Assembly: GCA_934339365.1 (NCBI GenBank)
Contig: CAKRHW010000001.1
Span: 310,001 to 374,000 of the forward strand
Length of the DNA: 64,000 bases
Origin: an uncultured Lachnospiraceae bacterium
Lineage (GTDB): Bacteria > Bacillota > Clostridia > Lachnospirales > Lachnospiraceae
Direction: 5' to 3'
In this document: in pieces, positions 9,076-17,788 of the stretch
Layout: every line of letters starts with the position of its first letter
How positions within the stretch are numbered: position 1 is the first letter of the stretch
The notes under the pieces: generated by a model
The model's input: only the letters and a program-made list of their open reading frames with translations
What the model was told of the DNA's origin: nothing
Database searches by the model: none
Translations under genes and position numbers: made by a program

Positions 9076-9633
9076 TTATACTCTGCTTAAATATTCTCCT
9101 GTTCTTGTATCAATCTTAATCTTATCTCCCTGATTAACAAATAAAGGAACATTTACAGAAGCTCCTGTCTCAACAACAGCCGGCTTTGTAGCACCCTGTG
9201 CAGTATCTCCCTTAAATCCAGGTTCTGTCTCTGTAATCTCTAATTCTACAAAAAGAGGTGGCTCAATTGCAAATACATTACCATTATGAGAACATACCTT
9301 AACCATCTCATTTTCCTTCACAAACTTAAGTGCATCTCCAATGCTGTCTGCATTCAATGCAATCTGATCATATGTCTCTACATCCATGAAGTGGAATAAA
9401 TCTCCATCTGAATATAAATACTGCATATCCTTACGGTCAATACGTGCCTGTGGGAATTTTTCTGTAGGTCTGAATGACTTCTCCACAACACCTCCACTGA
9501 CAATATTCTTAAGCTTAGTTCTTACGAAAGCAGCTCCCTTACCAGGTTTAACATGCTGAAATTCGATAATCTGCCAAATGCCATTATCCATTTCAATTGT
9601 AATACCATTTTTAAAATCTCCTGCTGATATCAT
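9076..9633 (-). CDS. efp: Elongation factor P
   Basis: A 185-residue protein, the normal EF-P length, with the three beta-barrel domains. The tip loop V-K-P-G-K-G-A-A-F places K32 where EF-P is post-translationally modified in other bacteria. The last domain ends with the conserved V-P-x-F-V-N-x-G-D-x-I-x-I-D-T-R-T-G-E-Y. EF-P relieves ribosome stalling at polyproline. No modification enzyme is encoded nearby. AGGAGG lies about 11 bases before the ATG; the gene follows yqeG by about 110 bases in the same direction and ends in a strong terminator. Confidence 0.97.
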   Translation of the reverse strand: MISAGDFKNGITIEMDNGIWQIIEFQHVKPGKGAAFVRTKLKNIVSGGVVEKSFRPTEKFPQARIDRKDMQYLYSDGDLFHFMDVETYDQIALNADSIGDALKFVKENEMVKVCSHNGNVFAIEPPLFVELEITETEPGFKGDTAQGATKPAVVETGASVNVPLFVNQGDKIKIDTRTGEYLSRV

Positions 9634-9742
9634 ATAAATTAAATCCTCCTAAAATTTAGTAACTTAAGACTAGTATTTATCTTATCTCATTCTTACATTT
9701 TAATGTATGACTGTATTTTTTTCAACCACTTTTTCCATTTCC

Positions 9743-10243
9743 TTACGTATTTTTCGTTTTTTTATAAGAATGTAACACGATTTTTTCTAAATATCTCTTA
9801 AGTACAATCTGTATTTCTTCTTTTGGATGAATAGGTTTTACTAAAATACTAAAGATTCCTGTCCGGTTAGCTCCATATACATCTGTAAAAAGCTGATCCC
9901 CGACAAAAAAAGTATTTGTCTTATCTGTCTTCATCATCTCCATCGCTTTGTTATAATTCTTCGTGGATGGCTTTTTTGCATCATATACATACATCGATTC
10001 CACTGCTTCTGCAAATGGTTTGACACGTGGTTCTTTATTATTTGAAATCAGACATGTCTGAAAACCAATGAATCTTAAGCGTCTAAAAAGTGCCTTCGCT
10101 TCTTCCGTATATGGTGCTCCATGTGGAACTAAAGTATTATCAATATCAAAAATAATTCCCCGATATCCCTTCTTATAATATTCTTCAAATGGAATCTGAT
10201 AGGTTGACTCCAAATAATCCCCCGGATAAAATTTCTGAAACAT
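9743..10243 (-). CDS. YqeG-family HAD phosphatase
   Basis: About 166 residues with HAD motif I visible as F-D-I-D-N-T-L near residues 34-40, S-N-N (motif II) and G-D-Q-L-F-T-D-V (motif IV). This fits the YqeG type IIIA HAD phosphatases of Firmicutes; the substrate is unknown in general. I chose ATG at 10243 (M-F-Q-K-F-Y-P-G) because GGAG sits six bases upstream, rather than TTG at 10255 inside that region. The ribosome binding site overlaps the end of nrdR, indicating a two-gene operon. Confidence 0.88.
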   Translation of the reverse strand: MFQKFYPGDYLESTYQIPFEEYYKKGYRGIIFDIDNTLVPHGAPYTEEAKALFRRLRFIGFQTCLISNNKEPRVKPFAEAVESMYVYDAKKPSTKNYNKAMEMMKTDKTNTFFVGDQLFTDVYGANRTGIFSILVKPIHPKEEIQIVLKRYLEKIVLHSYKKTKNT

Positions 10244-10257
10244 ACTTTTCTCCAAAT

Positions 10258-10725
10258 CTATTTTTCTGTTTTTTGATTATCTAAAATTTTCGTTAATTCT
10301 TCCATAAATGTATTCACATCTTTAAATTCACGATAAACAGAGGCAAAACGGACATATGCAACAGAATCAAATTTTTTTAATTTATCCATCACAATCTCAC
10401 CTATTTTTTCACTTGATATTTCTTTTGTCTCTGTCGCAAAAATACAGGTCTCTATCTCATCTACCAGCTTGTTAATCCGCTCAATCGAAATAGGTCTCTT
10501 ATGACAAGAACGAATAATTCCTTTTTCAATCTTGTTCCGATCATAGGGTTCTCTGATATTATCCTTCTTTCGTACCATCATAGGAATCATTTCTACTTTT
10601 TCATATGTAGTGAAACGTTTTCCACAGCGGTCACACTGTCTTCTCCTTCGAATTGCACTGTTATCCTCTGCCGGACGGGAATCAATTACCCTTGTATCTT
10701 CTTCATTACAAAATGGACACTTCAT
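10258..10725 (-). CDS. nrdR: Transcriptional repressor NrdR
   Basis: A protein of about 155 residues beginning M-K-C-P-F-C, with a zinc ribbon (C-P-F-C near 3-6 and C-D-R-C-G-K near 31-36) followed by an ATP-cone domain (V-R-K-K-D, Y-D-R-N-K-I, G-x-I-R-S-C). NrdR senses ATP/dATP and represses ribonucleotide reductase genes. The reading frame extends to 10818, but the zinc ribbon only makes sense from 10725, which has AGAGGA upstream. It is first in an operon with yqeG and has a near-consensus promoter at 10786-10814. Confidence 0.95.
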   Translation of the reverse strand: MKCPFCNEEDTRVIDSRPAEDNSAIRRRRQCDRCGKRFTTYEKVEMIPMMVRKKDNIREPYDRNKIEKGIIRSCHKRPISIERINKLVDEIETCIFATETKEISSEKIGEIVMDKLKKFDSVAYVRFASVYREFKDVNTFMEELTKILDNQKTEK

Positions 10726-10785
10726 ATTTCCTCTCATTTCTCTGCATTTTTTACTTATTCTAAATAGGTTATCCCTAGTATCATC

Positions 10786-10814
10786 ATTATATGAAACTTT
10801 ATTCTTTTGGTCAA
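10786..10814 (-). promoter_or_regulatory. Promoter of nrdR-yqeG
   Basis: Minus strand TTGACC, 17 bases, TATAAT; 61 bases upstream of the nrdR start. Confidence 0.7.
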
Positions 10815-10819
10815 TCAAT

Positions 10820-10842
10820 TTTTCCTATATAATATAGGAAAA
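10820..10842. promoter_or_regulatory. Perfect 23-base palindrome upstream of the nrdR promoter
   Basis: Arms ttttcctatat and atataggaaaa pair perfectly around a single A. The site lies six bases upstream of the nrdR -35 box, between nrdR and the divergent typA. It does not match the known NrdR box. It is probably an operator for an unidentified dimeric regulator. Confidence 0.55.
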
Positions 10843-10886
10843 TAGAAAGACAATTATTTTTCCTTTTCTAAATATTCAAAAAAAAC

Positions 10887-10914
10887 TTGTATTTTAAGCA
10901 AAATGTGTTACACT
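10887..10914 (+). promoter_or_regulatory. Candidate promoter of typA
   Basis: TTGTAT, 16 bases, TACACT, giving a leader of about 75 bases. Downstream, TACAGTG (10931-10937) and CACTGTA (10957-10963) form an inverted repeat with a 19-base spacer that could fold in the leader RNA or bind a regulator. Confidence 0.35.
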
Positions 10915-10996
10915 GATTTAGTTAGACTTGTACAGTGTAACTTTCCTATCTATGTGCACTGTAAACGTATTATGAATAGAAAGAAGGATTTTTCAA

Positions 10997-12829
10997 ATGA
11001 GAACCCAGAGAAATGATGTAAGAAATGTTGCTATCATCGCCCATGTCGATCATGGTAAAACAACATTGGTAGACCAGTTATTAAAGCAAAGTGGTGTATT
11101 TCGTGCAAATCAGGAAGTCCAGGAACGTGTCATGGACTCGAACGCAATTGAAAAAGAAAGAGGAATCACAATCCTTTCTAAAAACACTGCCGTAACTTAT
11201 AAAGATACAAAGATTAACATTATCGATACACCCGGACATGCCGATTTTGGTGGGGAAGTAGAACGTGTCCTCAAAATGGTAAATGGTGTTGTATTAGTTG
11301 TTGATGCTTTTGAAGGACCTATGCCTCAGACAAAGTTCGTATTAAAGAAAGCTCTTGAATTAGATTTACGTGTTATTGTTTGTATCAATAAAATTGATCG
11401 TCCGGAAGCAAGACCGGAAGCAGTCATTGATGAAGTTCTAGAGTTATTTATTGACTTAGATGCAAATGAAGAACAGTTAGAATGTCCATTTGTATTTGCT
11501 TCTGCCAGAGCAGGTATTGCAAGCCTTGATTTAAATGAACCCGGAACTGATATGGTTCCATTGTTTGAAACGATTCTTGACTATATTCCAGCTCCGGAAG
11601 GAGATCCTGATGCAGACGCCCAGGTATTAATCAGTACGATTGATTACAATGATTATGTTGGACGTATCGGAATTGGTAAGATTGAAAATGGAACAATCAA
11701 AGTAAACCAGGATGTTACGATTGTCAATCACCACGATCCTGAATTTTCAAAAAGAGTAAAAATCAGCAAATTATATGAATTTGATGGTTTAAACCGTATA
11801 GAGGTTGAAAGTTCAACCATTGGAGCTATTGTTGCTATTTCCGGTATCCCTGATATCAAGATTGGAGATACTCTTTGTTCCGGAACGAACCCGGTAGCAA
11901 TTCCTTTCCAGAAGATTTCAGAGCCTACAATTTCTATGCAGTTTATGGTAAATGACTCTCCTCTTGCAGGACAGGAAGGTAAATTTATTACTTCGAGACA
12001 TTTGCGTGACCGTTTATTCCGCGAACTGAATACAGATGTTTCTTTAAGAGTAGAAGAAACCGATTCTGCAGATGCTTACAAGGTTTCCGGACGTGGAGAA
12101 CTTCATTTATCTGTTTTAATTGAAAATATGCGTCGTGAAGGATATGAATTTGCCGTTTCAAAAGCAGAAGTACTTTATAAGGAAGATGAAAACGGGAAAA
12201 AGCTTGAGCCAATGGAACTTGCATACATCGATGTTCCAGAAGAGTATTCCGGTGCTGTAATCCAGAAATTAAATGCCAGAAAGGGCGAACTTCGTAATAT
12301 GTCCAACCCACAAGGCGGATACCAGCGACTGGAATTTTATATTCCTTCCCGCGGATTAATCGGATATCGTAGTGAATTTATGACAGATACCAAAGGAAAT
12401 GGTATCATCAATACAATCTTTGACGGATATGGTCCATATAAGGGTGATATGATGTATCGTAATCAGGGTTCTTTAATCGCTTATGAATCTGGTGAATCCA
12501 TTACTTATGGTCTGTTTAACGCACAGAATCGTGGTACGTTATTCATCGGACCTGGTGAAAAAGTTTATTCCGGAATGGTAATCGGACAGAACGGAAAAGA
12601 AGATGATATCGAAGTAAATGTTTGTAAAAAGAAACAGTTAACCAATACACGTTCTTCAAGTGCCGACGAAGCATTAAAATTAACTCCGCCTAAGATCATG
12701 AGTCTTGAACAGTGCTTAGAGTTTATTGATAACGATGAGTTACTTGAGATTACACCAGAACATTTAAGAATCAGAAAGAAAATTTTAGACCCGACTCTCA
12801 GAAAAAGAGCAGGATTTAGAAAGTCATAA
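10997..12829 (+). CDS. typA: Translational GTPase TypA/BipA
   Basis: A 610-residue ribosome-associated GTPase. Its G motifs are H-V-D-H-G-K-T-T near 16-23, E-R-G-I-T-I, D-T-P-G-H-A-D-F and N-K-I-D. EF-G-like domains II, III and V follow, then the BipA-specific C-terminal domain (G-P-G-E-K-V-Y-S-G-M-V-I-G, T-N-T-R-S-S-S-A-D-E-A). TypA supports ribosome assembly and growth under stress or cold. The ATG has AAGAAGGAT upstream. It is a single-gene unit, divergent from nrdR and closed by a strong terminator. Confidence 0.97.
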   Translation: MRTQRNDVRNVAIIAHVDHGKTTLVDQLLKQSGVFRANQEVQERVMDSNAIEKERGITILSKNTAVTYKDTKINIIDTPGHADFGGEVERVLKMVNGVVLVVDAFEGPMPQTKFVLKKALELDLRVIVCINKIDRPEARPEAVIDEVLELFIDLDANEEQLECPFVFASARAGIASLDLNEPGTDMVPLFETILDYIPAPEGDPDADAQVLISTIDYNDYVGRIGIGKIENGTIKVNQDVTIVNHHDPEFSKRVKISKLYEFDGLNRIEVESSTIGAIVAISGIPDIKIGDTLCSGTNPVAIPFQKISEPTISMQFMVNDSPLAGQEGKFITSRHLRDRLFRELNTDVSLRVEETDSADAYKVSGRGELHLSVLIENMRREGYEFAVSKAEVLYKEDENGKKLEPMELAYIDVPEEYSGAVIQKLNARKGELRNMSNPQGGYQRLEFYIPSRGLIGYRSEFMTDTKGNGIINTIFDGYGPYKGDMMYRNQGSLIAYESGESITYGLFNAQNRGTLFIGPGEKVYSGMVIGQNGKEDDIEVNVCKKKQLTNTRSSSADEALKLTPPKIMSLEQCLEFIDNDELLEITPEHLRIRKKILDPTLRKRAGFRKS

Positions 12830-12855
12830 AAAAAGTGCCATACGGCACTTTTTTT
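12828..12855. terminator. Bidirectional intrinsic terminator
   Basis: A perfect 12-base stem (aaaaaaagtgcc / ggcacttttttt) with loop ATAC, shared by convergent typA and the YigZ-family gene; it overlaps the YigZ stop codon. Confidence 0.85.
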
Positions 12856-13510
12856 ATGACCTTTCTTTTTTTTCAAATACAACGACTTCTCCTTGTGCAT
12901 CACCATAAGTAAGCGATTCTAAGCGTTTGATTACAGCTTTTCCACTCGTTGCTTCTGTCACTTTACTTATATAATTTTCTTCCTGCTCTACCGGTAAAAT
13001 TACCTGACAGGTTACCACATCGGTATAATCAGTCTGTTCTTCTAATACTTCCAAGGTTCTGTTAATATACTGAATCTTCCCGATTCCATTATAATCGGTC
13101 TGAATCTGATAACGAATTCCTTCTTTTTCTTCTACAACGACACTATGTTCCAGACCGGTCTTTGCTCCCTGTTTATAAGCTCTGACAAGTCCTCCGGTGC
13201 CAAGCAGAGTACCACCAAAGTAACGGGTTACTACTACTACTGCATCTCTGATTTCCTCGCCTAACAAAACATCTAACACCGGTCTGCCTGCTGTTCCACT
13301 CGGTTCTCCATCATCACTGCATCTTTGAATCTGCTGTTTGTCCCCAATCACATATGCAAAACAGTTATGCCTTGCATCCCAATGTTTTTTCCGGATTTTT
13401 TCTATAAATTCTAAAGCTTCTTCCTCGCTCGTAACAGGCATCGTATACCCAATAAATCGCGATTTTTTCTCTTCAAATTCCCCACATCCCGGCTTATATA
13501 AAATTTTCAA
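12854..13510 (-). CDS. YigZ/IMPACT family protein
   Basis: About 218 residues, the usual YigZ length. The N-terminal IMPACT domain shows K-K-S-R-F-I-G-Y, H-N-C-F-A-Y, S-D-D-G-E-P-S-G-T-A-G-R-P and T-R-Y-F-G-G-T-L-L-G-T-G-G-L-V-R-A-Y; a ferredoxin-like C-terminal DUF1949 domain follows. The eukaryotic relative modulates GCN2 signalling; the bacterial role is not settled. Two in-frame TTG codons are possible starts. I prefer 13510 because it is nine bases after GGAG, while the one at 13516 is only three bases after it. Confidence 0.9.
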   Translation of the reverse strand: MKILYKPGCGEFEEKKSRFIGYTMPVTSEEEALEFIEKIRKKHWDARHNCFAYVIGDKQQIQRCSDDGEPSGTAGRPVLDVLLGEEIRDAVVVVTRYFGGTLLGTGGLVRAYKQGAKTGLEHSVVVEEKEGIRYQIQTDYNGIGKIQYINRTLEVLEEQTDYTDVVTCQVILPVEQEENYISKVTEATSGKAVIKRLESLTYGDAQGEVVVFEKKERS

Positions 13511-13582
13511 TCTCAAGCACTCCTTTCATTGAACAGATGCCTCTTTCGTTCTTTTGTTATTACAATCTTAACAAGTTTCCTC

Positions 13583-13611
13583 TTTATTTACAACTGTTTC
13601 TTTGGTATAAT
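13583..13611 (+). promoter_or_regulatory. Extended -10 promoter of the penicillin-binding protein gene
   Basis: TGGTATAAT (13603-13611) is an extended -10; TTTATT 17 bases upstream is a weak -35. Predicted leader about 105 bases. Confidence 0.5.
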
Positions 13612-13721
13612 ATATTTAATTATGGTGTTTTTACGTCTATTCTTCCAGAGACTGAATATTTTCCCGGAATCTGGTTATGATTTAGACACATCCAAACATG
13701 GATTCAGAATGGAGGTTGGAT

Positions 13722-16304
13722 ATGAATTTTGGATACAGAAAGACCGTAGAGAAAAGCAATCAGCTAACATCACTAAAGAAAAAACTTTCCACAAAAGTAC
13801 TTGTAAAATCATTTAAATTTTTTATTTATCTGATTGTTCTTACCATTGTGGTATGTGGTTTCTTTGTTATTGGAATGGCCAAAGGAATCATTGATAATGC
13901 ACCGGATATTTCAGAAGTGAATATCTCCCCTACTGCTTTTTCAACAACCGTTTATGATAATAAAGGGAAACAGATGGAAAAACTAGTAAAGACCGGATCG
14001 AATCGTGTCAGTGTTTCTAATATTGATGAGATTCCTCTTTATACCCAGCATGCCTTTGTTGCAATTGAAGATGAACGTTTTTACGAACACAATGGAATTG
14101 ATATCAAAGGTATTTTAAGAGCGGGCGCCAGTGTATTTTCTTCCGGAAGACTCTCACAGGGTGCAAGTACCATTACCCAGCAGCTGCTTAAGAATAATGT
14201 CTTTACGAACTGGACGAATGCGGATGATATTTCAAAGATTAAACGTAAGCTTCAGGAACAATACCTTGCTGTGGAACTTGAAAAGCATGTGAATAAAAAA
14301 GTCATCCTGTTAAACTATCTGAATACGATTAATTTAGGAAGCAACTGTTTAGGAATTCAGGCTGCTTCCAAACGATATTTCAATAAAGACGTTTCTAAAT
14401 TAACGATATCAGAATCCGCTGTAATAGCAGGCATTACCCAGAACCCTTCCGGTTATAATCCTATTACGCATCCTGATGCGAATGCCAAACGACGGGACAA
14501 GATTCTTGCTAATATGTTAAAACACAATTATATTACCAAAGAAGAATATGATGAAGCCAAAGCCGATGATGTGTATGACCGGATTCAGCTTGTAGATTCA
14601 CAAATTGGAGAAACTTCTCCATATACTTACTTCGTAGATGAACTTGTCGAACAGGTTGTTGAAGATTTACAGGAATATAAAGGATACTCTTCTACTCAGG
14701 CATACAATGCACTTTACAGTGGAGGACTTAAGATTTATTCTACGCAGGATTTAGCGGTTCAAAAAATCTGTAATCGTGAAATGAACAATGACGAGAATTA
14801 CCCTGCCGGTATTCATTATTCAGTCAGCTGGGCATGGTCTGTACAGCACAAAAATGGTAAAATTGAAAACTTCTCAGAAAGTTATATTACCTACTATCAC
14901 AGAAATACTTTAGGCGAAAGTTCTTTTAAACTGATTTTTAACACCAAAGAAGAAGCCAAAGCCTGTGTAGAACAATACAAAAAAGCCATGAAAAAGAAAG
15001 GTGATAAAGTTTTAGGAGAACATCTTTCCTACACCAAACAGCCACAGGCATCCTTTACCGTCATGGATCAGAAAACCGGTCAGGTAAAAGCAATTGTCGG
15101 TGGACGTGGCAAAAAGACCGCCAGCCTTACCCTGAATCGTGCAACCAACACAACCAGACAACCCGGTTCTACTTTTAAGGTACTCGGTGTTTATGCACCT
15201 GCTATTGATGTCAAGGGCTACACCCTGAATTCGACTGTAGTCGATGGTCCTTTTAATTATACCAATGGACGTCCGGTACGAAACTGGTGGGGCGATTCTT
15301 ACAAAGGTGCACAGACCATCAAATCAGCTATCGCACAGTCTATGAACATTATTGCTGTAAAAGTAATTACAGATATTACTCCACAGCTTGGCTATGAATA
15401 TTTAAAGAATTTTGGTATTACAACGTTAGACGAGAATAAAGATGTCGTACAGTCTCTTGCTCTTGGTGGTATCACTTATGGTGTAACCAATTTAGAACTA
15501 TGTGCTGCTTACGCAACCATTGCAAATGACGGTACGTATAACAAGCCTGTTTTATATACCAAAGTAGAAGATTCCTCTGGAAAGATTCTGTTAGATAATA
15601 GTACCATTTCCCAGCGTACCGTTATCAAACCAACAACTGCTTACTATTTAACCCAGGCCATGGAAAGTGTTGTAGATCCGAATGGTTCCGGTACCGGTAA
15701 ACCGGCCGCAGTAAAAAATATGCACGTTGCCGGTAAAACAGGTACTACTTCAAACACCTACGATCTCTGGTTTGCCGGATATACCCCATATTTAACAGCA
15801 ACAATCTGGACCGGATATGATGAGAATGTAGAGATGGAAAACGGAAGTTACCACGAAGCTCTCTGGAGTAAAATTATGACTGCAATCGATGAAAAGTTAG
15901 GATACGAAGACAAAGATTTTGAAGCACCAAGTTCTATGCAGGGTGTAACCATTTGTGATGCATCCGGAAAAGTGGCAACTGAGAACTGTCCAAAGACACA
16001 TACCGAATATTTTCAGGATGGAAAAGGTCCAACCGCTACCTGTACCTGGCATACGAAGAAATCTTACTCAAATACAGAAAACACCTATCAGAATAATACA
16101 AATAGTGAAAATGCCTACCAAAATAACGCAAATTCGAATTCTGAAAATACCTATCAGAATAATGCAAATGGAAATTCGAATTCCGAAAATACCTATCAGA
16201 ATAATGCAAATACAAATTCGAATTCCGAAAATACCTATCAGAATAATGCAAATACAAATTCGAATTCCGAAAATGCAACACAAAAGGCAGATTCCTCTAA
16301 TTAG
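13722..16304 (+). CDS. Class A penicillin-binding protein 1A
   Basis: About 860 residues: a cytoplasmic tail, one transmembrane helix near 28-52, a GT51 glycosyltransferase domain (E-D-E-R-F-Y-E-H-N-G-I-D near 114-125; T-I-T-Q-Q-L-L-K-N) and a transpeptidase domain with S-T-F-K near 483, S-M-N near 541 and K-T-G-T-T near 672. It polymerises and cross-links peptidoglycan on the outer membrane face. After residue 780 comes a low-complexity Asn/Ser/Thr tail of S-E-N-T-Y-Q-N-N-A-N repeats. ATG at 13722 is chosen over 13698 because GGAGG at 13711-13715 serves it. A terminator follows. Confidence 0.95.
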   Translation: MNFGYRKTVEKSNQLTSLKKKLSTKVLVKSFKFFIYLIVLTIVVCGFFVIGMAKGIIDNAPDISEVNISPTAFSTTVYDNKGKQMEKLVKTGSNRVSVSNIDEIPLYTQHAFVAIEDERFYEHNGIDIKGILRAGASVFSSGRLSQGASTITQQLLKNNVFTNWTNADDISKIKRKLQEQYLAVELEKHVNKKVILLNYLNTINLGSNCLGIQAASKRYFNKDVSKLTISESAVIAGITQNPSGYNPITHPDANAKRRDKILANMLKHNYITKEEYDEAKADDVYDRIQLVDSQIGETSPYTYFVDELVEQVVEDLQEYKGYSSTQAYNALYSGGLKIYSTQDLAVQKICNREMNNDENYPAGIHYSVSWAWSVQHKNGKIENFSESYITYYHRNTLGESSFKLIFNTKEEAKACVEQYKKAMKKKGDKVLGEHLSYTKQPQASFTVMDQKTGQVKAIVGGRGKKTASLTLNRATNTTRQPGSTFKVLGVYAPAIDVKGYTLNSTVVDGPFNYTNGRPVRNWWGDSYKGAQTIKSAIAQSMNIIAVKVITDITPQLGYEYLKNFGITTLDENKDVVQSLALGGITYGVTNLELCAAYATIANDGTYNKPVLYTKVEDSSGKILLDNSTISQRTVIKPTTAYYLTQAMESVVDPNGSGTGKPAAVKNMHVAGKTGTTSNTYDLWFAGYTPYLTATIWTGYDENVEMENGSYHEALWSKIMTAIDEKLGYEDKDFEAPSSMQGVTICDASGKVATENCPKTHTEYFQDGKGPTATCTWHTKKSYSNTENTYQNNTNSENAYQNNANSNSENTYQNNANGNSNSENTYQNNANTNSNSENTYQNNANTNSNSENATQKADSSN
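16066..16281 (+). repeat. 42-base tandem repeat encoding the PBP1A tail
   Basis: About five copies, the last two to three nearly identical and 42 bases long, coding for the 14-residue unit S-E-N-T-Y-Q-N-N-A-N-T-N-S-N; earlier copies are shortened by whole codons. The reverse strand is also open through the array, which explains antisense frames there. Confidence 0.85.
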
Positions 16305-16321
16305 GATGTAACAAATAAATC

Positions 16322-16375
16322 AAAAAAGCTTACACATTTAAGAGAGAAACTCTCAAATCGTGTAAGCTTTTTTTG
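16322..16375. terminator. Bidirectional terminator between PBP1A and spoVAE
   Basis: Long stem aaaaaagcttacac / gtgtaagcttttttt with an inner gagag/ctctc stem; T-runs on both sides serve both convergent genes. Confidence 0.85.
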
Positions 16376-16381
16376 ACTCTT

Positions 16382-16738
16382 TCACTCTTTCATTTTCGGA
16401 TCAAATATCAGAGAAGCAAGATAACCAAGAATCAATGCTCCTGATATTCCAATTGCTGAGGCTTCTAATCCTCCATAAAACAATCCCAAAAATCCTTTCT
16501 CCTGCATCGCATCCTTGACTCCCTGAAAAAGAGTATTTCCAAATCCTAAAAGTGGGACACTTGCTCCTGCTCCAGCCCATTCTAAAAATGGCTCATAGAT
16601 TTGTAACATTCCTAGTACTGCTCCTGTACAAACCAGTCCCACCATAATTCTTCCCGGCATTAATTTTGTATTGTCCATCAAAATCTGAACAATCACGCAA
16701 ATGGCTCCTCCTACAACAAACGCTTTCAAATAATCCAT
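16382..16738 (-). CDS. spoVAE: Stage V sporulation protein AE
   Basis: About 118 residues, with hydrophobic helices and the SpoVAC/SpoVAE-type signature G-A-G-A-S-V-P-L-L-G-F-G-N-T-L. It belongs to the SpoVA complex in the spore inner membrane, which moves dipicolinic acid into the forespore and releases it at germination. It is the last gene of the spoVA block, 18 bases after spoVAD. The upstream GTG at 16747 lies within the AGGTGG ribosome binding site, so the ATG at 16738 is chosen. Confidence 0.93.
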   Translation of the reverse strand: MDYLKAFVVGGAICVIVQILMDNTKLMPGRIMVGLVCTGAVLGMLQIYEPFLEWAGAGASVPLLGFGNTLFQGVKDAMQEKGFLGLFYGGLEASAIGISGALILGYLASLIFDPKMKE

Positions 16739-16756
16739 TTTTGCCACCTCTTCTTT

Positions 16757-17770
16757 CTATTCGATTACCACTCCATGTGCAATCCCAGGTATTGTCATTC
16801 CTTCATTATAGCTTACTGTGGAAAGAAGAGCTCCGGTTGGAACAAATAAAATCCGTTTCCAGATTCCCTTTTCCATTTGTCTTAAAATTTTACTACATAA
16901 TACAATTGCACTGCAGCCGCATCCACTTCCACCTGCATGTGTATCCTGATGTTCATTGTAAAAAACTTCTATTCCACAATCCATATGCACATTCGTAATA
17001 TCATAGCCCTTTCCCTTCAAAAGATCAATCAGTATTGTCTGTCCGATATATCCCAAATCTCCTGTAATAATCTTATCGTAATCCTCTGGTTTCCGTCCAA
17101 AATCCTTCAGATTCGCATAGATGACATTTGCAGCGGCCGGTGCCATGGCTGCTCCCATATTCATAGAATCACTAATCCCAAAATCCGTAATCTTTCCCGT
17201 TGTGATTCCTGTAATTCCTACTTTTCCTTTTTCTCTGCTTAAAATAACAGCTCCACTTCCAGTAACTGTCCAGGTTGCACTAAAAGGCCTCTGATTTCCA
17301 TACTCTAATGGAAAACGGAAATTTTTTTCTGCACTGGCAAAATGACTCGATGCAAGTGACATGACATAATCTGCATATCCACCTGCAATTGTCATTGCTC
17401 CAAGGCTCAATGCCTCTCCCATTGTAGAACAGGCACCATATAATCCAAAGATCGGAATATTAAACTCTTTCAGTCCAAACGAGGTTGCAATCAGCTGATT
17501 CAGCAAATCACCGGAAAAAACATAACGTATATGTTCGGATTTTAAATGACTTTTTTCTAATACACGACTTGCTGCACGTTTTTGCAGATTTCCTTCGCCT
17601 TCTTCCCAGGACTCTCCAAAAATATAAGGATCTTCAATCACTTCATCAAATAATTTTCCTAAAGGCCCTTCACCTTCCTTTTTTCCTGCAATACTGGCAT
17701 AATTTAAAATACCTACTTTTTTTCCAAACTGAATGCTCTGTTCTCCCACCTGTTCATTTTTGTATTCCAT
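16757..17770 (-). CDS. spoVAD: Stage V sporulation protein AD
   Basis: A 337-residue soluble protein with the thiolase/beta-ketoacyl-synthase-like fold of SpoVAD, including G-A-C-S-T-M-G-E-A near 110-118, which corresponds to the pseudo-active-site Cys region, and H-x-A-G-G-S-G-C-G-C-S-A near 275-287. In Bacillus SpoVAD binds dipicolinic acid directly and is needed for its uptake into spores. The length matches the family. It lies between spoVAC (18 bases upstream) and spoVAE (18 bases downstream), all co-directional. Confidence 0.95.
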   Translation of the reverse strand: MEYKNEQVGEQSIQFGKKVGILNYASIAGKKEGEGPLGKLFDEVIEDPYIFGESWEEGEGNLQKRAASRVLEKSHLKSEHIRYVFSGDLLNQLIATSFGLKEFNIPIFGLYGACSTMGEALSLGAMTIAGGYADYVMSLASSHFASAEKNFRFPLEYGNQRPFSATWTVTGSGAVILSREKGKVGITGITTGKITDFGISDSMNMGAAMAPAAANVIYANLKDFGRKPEDYDKIITGDLGYIGQTILIDLLKGKGYDITNVHMDCGIEVFYNEHQDTHAGGSGCGCSAIVLCSKILRQMEKGIWKRILFVPTGALLSTVSYNEGMTIPGIAHGVVIE

Positions 17771-17788
17771 TACTTCCTCTCTTTCTCC

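Noticed and set aside
13529..13816. 95-codon plus-strand hydrophobic frame overlapping the PBP1A start
   Set aside because: It contains the PBP1A promoter, ribosome binding site and first codons; no family resemblance.
16036..16283. Overlapping antisense frames and a sense-shifted frame in the PBP1A tail
   Set aside because: Produced by the 42-base repeat; no start signals.
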